From the NCBI RefSeq assembly GCF_029714305.1, contig NZ_CP121647.1:3616501-3680500 (forward strand): a stretch of DNA of 64,000 nucleotides. Direction: 5' to 3'. Each line of letters begins with the position of its first letter. Positions within the stretch are counted from its first letter, which is position 1. Positions 55,570-64,000 of the stretch are shown here, in pieces. Made by a program: the position numbers and the translations under genes. The DNA is from Bradyrhizobium sp. CB3481. GTDB lineage: Bacteria; Pseudomonadota; Alphaproteobacteria; Rhizobiales; Xanthobacteraceae. The notes below the pieces were generated by a model, which was not told the DNA's origin, ran no database searches, and worked only from the letters and a program-made list of their open reading frames with translations.

Positions 55570-56895
55570 TTAACCCTCAAAGAACCGGTTTTTTGGCCTC
55601 GGCAGCCCCAAATTCTCCCGCAGCGTCCGGCCCTCGTATTCTTTGCGGAAAATACCGCGCTTCTGCAGTTCCGGAATCACCTTGTCGACGAAGTCGTCGA
55701 GCCCGGCGGGCAGGAACGGGAACATGATGTTGAAACCATCGCTGCCGCGGCTCGTCAGCCAGTCCTCCATCTGGTCGGCGATGGTTTTGGGCGTGCCGAC
55801 AAAGGAGAGGCCGCCGTAGCCGCCGACGCGCTGGGCGAGCTGGCGCACCGTGAGCTTGTCGCGCGCGGCAAGATCGATCAGGCGCTGGCGGCCGCTCTTG
55901 CTGGCGTTGGTCTCGGGGATCGGCGGCAATTGCCCGTCCGGATCGAAGCCGGAGGCATCGGTGCCGAGTTGCACCGAGAGCGAGGCGATGGCGCTGTCGT
56001 AATGCACCCTGCTGTCGAGCAGCGCGCGCTTCTCCTTGGCTTCCTCGACGCTGTCGCCGACCACGACGAAGGCGCCGGGAAGGATCTTCAGATGCTCGGG
56101 ATCGCGGCCGACCTTCTCCATGCGGCCCTTGATGTCGGCATAGAGCTTCTGCCCGTCGGCAAGGCTGCCGCCGCCGGTGAACACGGCTTCCGCCGTCTCC
56201 GCTGCCAGCTGCTTGCCGTCCTCGGAGGCGCCGGCCTGCACGATCAGTGGCCAGCCCTGCACGGGGCGGGCGATGTTGAGCGGCCCGCGCACGGAGAGAT
56301 ATTTGCCCTTGTGATTGAGCACATGCATTTTGGCGGGATCGAAATAGAGCCCCCTTTCGACGTCGCGCACGAAAGCGTCGTCGGCAAAGGAATCCCACAG
56401 ACCGGTGACGACGTCATAGAATTCGCGCGCCCGCTTGTAGCGCTCGGCGTGCTCCATGTGGTCGTCGAGCCCGAAATTCAGCGCCGCGTCCGGATTGGAG
56501 GTGGTGACGATATTCCACCCCGCACGGCCACCCGAGATATGGTCGAGTGAGGCGAAGCGCCGCGCGACGTGATAGGGCTCGTCGAAGGTGGTCGATCCCG
56601 TCGCGATCAGGCCGATATGCTCGGTGGCGCCGGCCAGCGCTGACAATAGCGTGAACGGCTCGAACGAGGTGACGGTGTGGCTGGGCTTGAGCGCATCGAT
56701 CGGCATGTTCAACACGGCGAGGTGGTCGGCCATGAAGAAGGCGTCGAACTTGCCTGCCTCCAGCTTCTGGATCAATTGCCTGATGCGCGGGAAATTGAAA
56801 TTGGCGTCGGGCCAGGCGCCCGGATAGCGCCATGCGCCGGTATGGATGGAGACCGGCCGCATGAACGCGCCGAGCTTGAGTTGCCGCTGTGCCAT
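55570..56895 (-). CDS. LLM class flavin-dependent oxidoreductase (NtaA/SnaA/DszA type)
   Basis: 441 residues, a TIM-barrel monooxygenase using FMNH2. The pattern is QRQLKLGAFMRPVSIHTGAWRYPGAWPDAN, ISGGRAGWNIVTTSNPDAALNFGLDDHMEHAERYKRAREFYDVVTGLWDS and IVQAGASEDGKQLAAETAEAVFTG. Family members oxidise nitrilotriacetate, dibenzothiophene sulfone or methylsulfur compounds. No flavin reductase or transporter is adjacent, so the substrate is unknown. Lies downstream of the NUDIX gene, with a repeat between. Confidence 0.9.
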   Translation of the reverse strand: MAQRQLKLGAFMRPVSIHTGAWRYPGAWPDANFNFPRIRQLIQKLEAGKFDAFFMADHLAVLNMPIDALKPSHTVTSFEPFTLLSALAGATEHIGLIATGSTTFDEPYHVARRFASLDHISGGRAGWNIVTTSNPDAALNFGLDDHMEHAERYKRAREFYDVVTGLWDSFADDAFVRDVERGLYFDPAKMHVLNHKGKYLSVRGPLNIARPVQGWPLIVQAGASEDGKQLAAETAEAVFTGGGSLADGQKLYADIKGRMEKVGRDPEHLKILPGAFVVVGDSVEEAKEKRALLDSRVHYDSAIASLSVQLGTDASGFDPDGQLPPIPETNASKSGRQRLIDLAARDKLTVRQLAQRVGGYGGLSFVGTPKTIADQMEDWLTSRGSDGFNIMFPFLPAGLDDFVDKVIPELQKRGIFRKEYEGRTLRENLGLPRPKNRFFEG

Positions 56896-57026
56896 CGCCC
56901 CGTTTCCGTCGCTGTTGTTGTTGGGAAAGAGATAGGCACGGGCGAGAGCGGCGCCAGCGGGCAGCGCCGAGAAGAATTTTGCAATTTAAGGGATTGGGAG
57001 AGGATATTTGCCGTGACGCCAATACC

Positions 57027-57109
57027 GTCATTGCGAGGAGCGCCAGCGACGAAGCAATCCATGTCTCAGCTTGCGGAGAGATGGATTGCTTCGCTTCGCT
57101 CGCAATGAC
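57027..57109. repeat. Bradyrhizobium-type intergenic repeat (GTCATTGCGAG family, copy 2)
   Basis: Begins GTCATTGCGAGGAGCGCCAG and ends CGCTCGCAATGAC with GAAGCAATCC / GGATTGCTTCG inside. It is the second copy of the family seen at 47601-47717, between the LLM and NUDIX genes. Confidence 0.82.
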
Positions 57110-57129
57110 GAGAAGAGGGCGCGTGGCCC

Positions 57130-57867
57130 TTACGCCCCCAGCACGTCCTTCTGCATCTTGCCGCCGTAGAAATGGAAGAACGGCACCGGCGCGTCGTGGC
57201 GCAGCGGGCCGGTCGCAAGGCGGCTGTCGAGTTCGGCGAGCACGTTCTTGGTCATCGCATGCGCGTCGGCGAGCGGCTGCGAGCCGATCTCGACCCATAC
57301 CAGCTCGACCAGTTCGGCATCGGCGTGGATCACGCCTTCGACGCGGTGCGCGATCGCCGATGCATCGGCGGTGAAGAAGCGCGTATCGAAGCGGCGGACG
57401 CGGCCGGGCGGGGTGATCGCGCGCGCGATCAGGAACAGCCCGGACGGATCGGGCAGCAGGCCCGCCTCGGCAAACGGCTGCCAGGCGCCGTCGAGCGTCA
57501 CTTTCTTGTCGACCTTGCAGCCGAGGCAGAGACCGGTTTCCTCGCAGGCCTCGCGGATCGCGGCTACCGCCAGCGCGCGCGCCCGCGATGGCGTGATTTT
57601 CGGGCTGCCCTTGAGGAGATTGGCCTCGAGCTCAGGTGAAATCGGCGCGGCGACCGGCACGCGATTGTCTGACTTGTCGACGCGGCCGCCAGGGAAGACA
57701 TACTTGCCCGGCATGAACACGACCTTGTCGTGGCGCTTGCCGACCAGCACCTTCGGCTTTGCGCCGGAGCGGTCGATCAGGATCAGCGTGGCTGCGTCCT
57801 TGGGCCGAAAGTAAGGATGGTGGTCGGCCTCTTTTCCTTCTTGTACATCAGTCGCAGCGTCGCTCAT
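57130..57867 (-). CDS. NUDIX hydrolase
   Basis: 245 residues from the ATG beginning MSDAATDV; an upstream frame reaches 57951 over the end of the DUF983 gene. The NUDIX region has FMPGKYVFPGGRVDKSD and, after about 35 extra residues, AAIREACEETGLCLG, which supplies the REUXEEXGU part. The insertion inside the box is like that of NUDT19-type enzymes. Probably hydrolyses a CoA- or nucleotide-type diphosphate. DUF983 lies 40 bp upstream on the same strand. Confidence 0.88.
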   Translation of the reverse strand: MSDAATDVQEGKEADHHPYFRPKDAATLILIDRSGAKPKVLVGKRHDKVVFMPGKYVFPGGRVDKSDNRVPVAAPISPELEANLLKGSPKITPSRARALAVAAIREACEETGLCLGCKVDKKVTLDGAWQPFAEAGLLPDPSGLFLIARAITPPGRVRRFDTRFFTADASAIAHRVEGVIHADAELVELVWVEIGSQPLADAHAMTKNVLAELDSRLATGPLRHDAPVPFFHFYGGKMQKDVLGA

Positions 57868-57907
57868 TCCACCCCCATTGTTGATGCTCCTGTCGCCTGT
57901 GGTCCAG

Positions 57908-58348
57908 CTAGACCGGAGGAATGTCGCTCGGCGCATTTTCGTCAAAGCCATGCATGCGCAGCGCCCACTGGATGCCGACGACGGCGCCCTTGATCGGCTG
58001 CAGCAGCGCGAGCGACGAGACGAATGTCGCCGGCAGATACATCGAGAGCTGCAGCCACACGGCCGGCGAATAATTGGTCTCGATCCACAGCACCGCCGGT
58101 ACCACGATATGGCCGACGATGACGATGACGAGATAGGCCGGCAAATCGTCGGCGCGATGCGGGGTGAAATCGAGGCCGCATTTTGAGCAATTATCTGATG
58201 TCTTCAGAAAGGCGCGAAACAGCTTGCCTTCACCGCAGCGCGGGCAGCGGCAGCGGAAGCCGCGCTTCATCGCGGTCCAGACATCGCGCTTCTCGGCCTG
58301 CACGGTGTCCCGGGTCCAGACTGTCGTCGCAGTGTTCACCGTTTCCAT
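57908..58348 (-). CDS. DUF983 family membrane protein with zinc ribbon
   Basis: 146 residues. A CPRC...CSKC zinc ribbon (about residues 35-58) is followed by TPHRADDLPAYLVIVIVGHIVVPAVLW and further helices: two TM segments (about 68-90 and 95-120). The family is widespread in alphaproteobacteria with no proven function. Its start overlaps the rnr stop region by 13 bp, so it is probably co-transcribed with rnr. Confidence 0.9.
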   Translation of the reverse strand: METVNTATTVWTRDTVQAEKRDVWTAMKRGFRCRCPRCGEGKLFRAFLKTSDNCSKCGLDFTPHRADDLPAYLVIVIVGHIVVPAVLWIETNYSPAVWLQLSMYLPATFVSSLALLQPIKGAVVGIQWALRMHGFDENAPSDIPPV

Positions 58349-60696
58349 GACTTGCCTTTCTTCGATTTGCCGGACTTGAATTTACCAGACTTGGTTTTGC
58401 CCGACGTTTCCTTGCGCGCTTTGCCAACCTTCTCGCGCGGGCTGCGGCCCGGACGCGATTTCGAAAGCGCGTTCGTACCGTCGCGTTTTCTGCCGCGCGG
58501 AATGAACTTGCCTTCCACTTTGCCTTCCGACAGCAGCTCGAACCGCAACGCGCCGGCTACCGGTGCAGCTTCTACCAGACGCACGTCGACAACGTCACCC
58601 AGCCGATGCATGGCACCGCTGCGTGAGCCGACGAGCGCGTGGCGCGTCTCGTCATAGTTGAAGTATTCGGTGCCGAGCGTGCGGATCGGGATCAGCCCGT
58701 CGGCGCCGGTATCCGATAACTTCACAAACAGTCCGGCGCGGGTCACGCCGGAAATCCGCCCCTGAAACGTCGCGCCGATGCGATCGGCGAGGAAATGCGC
58801 GATCAGCCGATCGGCGGTCTCGCGTTCGGCCTTCATGGCGCGGCGTTCGGTCAGCGAAATCTGTGCCGCAACCTCGCTCAAGCTCTCCAGCGTCTCGTTG
58901 TCCGGCAACGCGCCTTCGCCAAGGCCCAGCGCGCGGATCAGTGCGCGATGCACGATCAGATCGGCGTATCGCCTGATCGGGGAAGTAAAATGCGCATAGC
59001 GGCGCAGGTTGAGGCCGAAATGGCCGTAATTTTCCGCCGAATATTCCGCCTGCGCCTGCGAGCGCAGCACCACCTCGTTCACCAGCGGCTCGTAATCCTC
59101 GCCGCGGACCTGGCCGAGCACGCGGTTGAACAGGGAAGGGCGCAGGGCACCACTCTTCGCGAACGGCAGATCGAGCGTCTTCAGGAATTCCTGAAGGTTG
59201 TGAACCTTCTCCTGGGTCGGCTCGTCATGCACCCGATAGATAAGCGGCAACCCCTTCTTTTCAAGCATTTCCGCCGCCGCGACGTTGGCGAGGATCATAA
59301 ATTCCTCGATCAGCCGGTGCGCGTCGAGACGCTCAGGCACGATGACGCGATCGACGGTGCCGTCGGGCTTGAGGAGGATTTTTCGTTCGGGCAGATCGAG
59401 GTCGAGCGGATCGCGCTCATCGCGCGCGAGTTTTACGAGCGCATAGGCCGCGTAGAGCGGTTTGAGGATCGGCTCCAGCAGCGGGCCGGTGGTGTCGTCA
59501 GGGCGTCCATCAATCGCGGCCTGCGCCTGCGCGTAATGCAGTTTTGCAGCCGAGCGCATCAGCACGCGATGAAAACTGTGCGAGCGCTTGCGGCCATCAG
59601 GGCCGATCACGAGGCGCACCGCGAGCGCGCCGCGTGGCTCGCCCGGCACCAGCGAGCAGAGATCGTTTGAGATACGCTCAGGCAGCATCGGCACCACGCG
59701 GTCGGGGAAGTACACCGAGTTGCCGCGCATCAGCGCGTCACGGTCGAGCGCCGAGCCTGGCCGCACATAAAAGGCAACGTCGGCGATCGCGACGTGGACG
59801 ATGTAGCCGCCCTTGTTGTTCGGATCAGGATCGGTGATGGCGTGTACTGCGTCGTCATGATCCTTCGCGTCGGGCGGATCGATGGTGACCAGCGGCACGT
59901 CGCGCCAGTCCTCACGTCCTTTCAACTCGGCGGCTTGGGCGTCCTCGGCTTCGCGCAGCGCGGATGGCGAAAACGCCTGCGGAATTTCGTGGGCGTGAAT
60001 CGCGATCAAGCTGATCGCCTTCTCACTTGACAGCGAGCCGAGCCGCTCCTTCACCTTGCCGGAGGCGAGGCCATAGCCGCGCGAGCGCAACAGATCGACG
60101 CTGACGAGGTCACCGTCCTCGGCGCCGCCGGTATCCGACGGCGCGATGTTCAATTCACGGCCGGCCTGCTTCTTGTCGACGGGAACGAGCAGGCCGCCGC
60201 CACCAGGCAGTTTGCGGAAGATGCCGAGCAGGCGCGTCCGGGCTTGATCGATGATCTTGATGATGCGGCCGCGATAGGGGGCGCCTTCGCCATCATCAGC
60301 CTTTTCGATCCGCAACAGGGCCCGGTCGCCGACGCCGGCAGCTATGCCCGGTTGCAGACGGCGCGGGACGTGGATGCGGATCTTCGGCGCGGGACCGCTT
60401 TCCTCGGTGTCCCATTCGGTGGGAGCAGCGAGCAATTCACCGTCGGTATCGCGGCCGGTGATGTCGGCGATCACCGTTGGGGGCAGCAGAGCCGTCTCGT
60501 GGATTTTCCGCCCGCGCTTGGCAATGGCGCCCTCGTCGGCGAGCTCGCGCAGCATGCGCTTCAGCTCAGCGCGGTCGGCATTCTTCAGCCCGAACTCGCG
60601 GGCGATCTCGCGGGTGCCGATCTTGCCGGGATGGGCACGGATATAGGCAACGATGGCGTCCCGGCTCGGAAAGCCATGGTCGTGTTTTTTCTTCAC
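58336..60696 (-). CDS. rnr: ribonuclease R
   Basis: 786 residues from a GTG that follows the topA stop directly (TAA GTG). An N-terminal HTH/cold-shock region (about 1-250) leads to the RNB catalytic domain with DPPDAKDHDDAV (about 273-285), the Mg2+-binding Asp cluster, and then an S1 domain and a basic Lys/Gly-rich tail. It degrades structured RNA 3' to 5'. The GTG and the overlap with DUF983 suggest an operon topA-rnr-DUF983-NUDIX. Confidence 0.96.
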   Translation of the reverse strand: MKKKHDHGFPSRDAIVAYIRAHPGKIGTREIAREFGLKNADRAELKRMLRELADEGAIAKRGRKIHETALLPPTVIADITGRDTDGELLAAPTEWDTEESGPAPKIRIHVPRRLQPGIAAGVGDRALLRIEKADDGEGAPYRGRIIKIIDQARTRLLGIFRKLPGGGGLLVPVDKKQAGRELNIAPSDTGGAEDGDLVSVDLLRSRGYGLASGKVKERLGSLSSEKAISLIAIHAHEIPQAFSPSALREAEDAQAAELKGREDWRDVPLVTIDPPDAKDHDDAVHAITDPDPNNKGGYIVHVAIADVAFYVRPGSALDRDALMRGNSVYFPDRVVPMLPERISNDLCSLVPGEPRGALAVRLVIGPDGRKRSHSFHRVLMRSAAKLHYAQAQAAIDGRPDDTTGPLLEPILKPLYAAYALVKLARDERDPLDLDLPERKILLKPDGTVDRVIVPERLDAHRLIEEFMILANVAAAEMLEKKGLPLIYRVHDEPTQEKVHNLQEFLKTLDLPFAKSGALRPSLFNRVLGQVRGEDYEPLVNEVVLRSQAQAEYSAENYGHFGLNLRRYAHFTSPIRRYADLIVHRALIRALGLGEGALPDNETLESLSEVAAQISLTERRAMKAERETADRLIAHFLADRIGATFQGRISGVTRAGLFVKLSDTGADGLIPIRTLGTEYFNYDETRHALVGSRSGAMHRLGDVVDVRLVEAAPVAGALRFELLSEGKVEGKFIPRGRKRDGTNALSKSRPGRSPREKVGKARKETSGKTKSGKFKSGKSKKGKSWKR

Positions 60697-63474
<2,778 letters not shown>

Positions 63475-63703
63475 GTCATTCCAAGGGCTTACGGGAAAAG
63501 ATAAAGGCGGGTTCCACGAGACTCGCGGCCCACCGATTGGACCCGAACATGGGTGGTGAGGCGGCCCCTGTCAAATCAGCAAATGCTGCGAGGGAACTTT
63601 TTGGGGCGACTTAATATCTAGTGAGTTGCGAAATACGCCCTAGAGTTGCGCCCACAAAGGGGCTATTTCTGGACCATACTTTGTATCTTGGGATGCAAGT
63701 TTT

Positions 63704-63952
63704 TTGAGCAAAGCTGCGGGCGGCCGGAAGCGTAAGGCTTCAGGCAAGAAACCGGACTCGCCAACCGAAGATCATGAAAGAGGTGGGGAAGGCGGTCCTG
63801 ACGAGGCCGTGGCCTTCATTGCCGAAACCGTTGCCGAACTGGTCAAGCTGGCCGAGCGCCACCGGCTCGAGGTGCTCAGCCATTTGCTTGGCATGGCGCA
63901 GCTCGAAGCGGAAGAGCGCCTGCGTACCAGGAGCAAACACAAGCTGTCGTGA
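63704..63952 (+). CDS. conserved small hypothetical protein
   Basis: 82 residues from a TTG; no ATG is in frame upstream. The N-terminal 35 residues are basic and disordered (KAAGGRKRKASGKKPDSPTED). The rest (DEAVAFIAETVAELVKLAERHRLEVLSHLLGMAQLEAEERLRTR) is a regular amphipathic helical pair that looks genuinely coding. Family not recognised. It is divergent from topA by about 230 bp. Confidence 0.7.
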   Translation: MSKAAGGRKRKASGKKPDSPTEDHERGGEGGPDEAVAFIAETVAELVKLAERHRLEVLSHLLGMAQLEAEERLRTRSKHKLS

Positions 63953-63974
63953 GAGGGCGCTTCGAGCACTTCTC

Positions 63975-64000
63975 CCTCTCCCCGTTCTTACGGGGAGAGG
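63975..64000. repeat. hairpin repeat at window edge
   Basis: CCTCTCCCCG (63975-63984) pairs with CGGGGAGAGG (63991-64000) over a 6-nt loop. It is probably the start of a longer intergenic repeat that continues past the window. Confidence 0.6.

Overview
The window looks like a chromosomal segment of a high-GC alphaproteobacterium, most likely Bradyrhizobium or a close relative in the Nitrobacteraceae. The grounds are the gene content (MipZ, DivK, PleD, EipB, DUF1489, DUF3572, ClpS/ClpA, a phasin), the codon use, and several families of short palindromic intergenic repeats of the kind common in Bradyrhizobium. I saw no rRNA, tRNA, CRISPR array, prophage or intact transposon. The only mobile-element trace is a decayed IS5-type transposase fragment near 47.0 kb. 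Assignments are read from the sequence alone, without database searches.

Layout. 0-2.6 kb: a DUF1326/DUF2182 pair (the second cut by the window edge) and a lipoprotein that resembles a solute-binding protein. 2.6-10 kb: small hypothetical proteins, two tandem polysaccharide deacetylases, the Mg2+ transporter MgtE, an antitoxin-like HTH protein, an aldo/keto reductase and a TonB/TolA-like protein. 10-16.8 kb: a phytanoyl-CoA dioxygenase-family enzyme, DUF599, a glutathione S-transferase, DUF1489, a secreted protein that looks like a catalytically dead ClpP-fold protease, and panC. 17-25.7 kb: the division-site regulator MipZ, an oxidoreductase divergent from its likely regulator, an alpha/beta hydrolase, a VWA protein, a membrane J-protein, a D,D-carboxypeptidase with a SPOR domain, and a phasin with a clear promoter and operator region. 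25.7-33 kb: a Tad-pilus-type protein, clpS-clpA, a PilZ protein and a lytic transglycosylase with SPOR. 32.8-39.6 kb: AzlC/AzlD, a Bug-type binding protein, TrmO, a RidA-GDPD-acyltransferase-HIT run, and EipB.

40-46.8 kb: a 2-oxoacid dehydrogenase set (E1 alpha, E1 beta, E2, no E3) followed by an NfeD/slipin membrane-quality pair, a GYD protein and an AraC-type regulator. 46.9-64 kb: the IS5 remnant, RidA, dinB, DUF3572, divK-pleD, then a housekeeping series (rpmG, NUDIX, DUF983, rnr, topA) interrupted by what look like accessory genes (serine hydrolase, TetR/MFS pair, LLM monooxygenase). Repeats lie at several of those junctions.

Links between genes: PleD makes c-di-GMP and the PilZ protein at 31 kb could read it. 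DivK, PleD and MipZ are polar cell-cycle factors. ClpS delivers N-degron substrates to ClpA. The carboxypeptidase, the transglycosylase, EipB and the two deacetylases all act on or near the cell envelope. I found no obvious wholly new multi-gene system. The most unusual non-coding structure is a pair of long mirror-arranged hairpins around the dinB start codon, one of which places the ribosome-binding site and the start codon in its loop.
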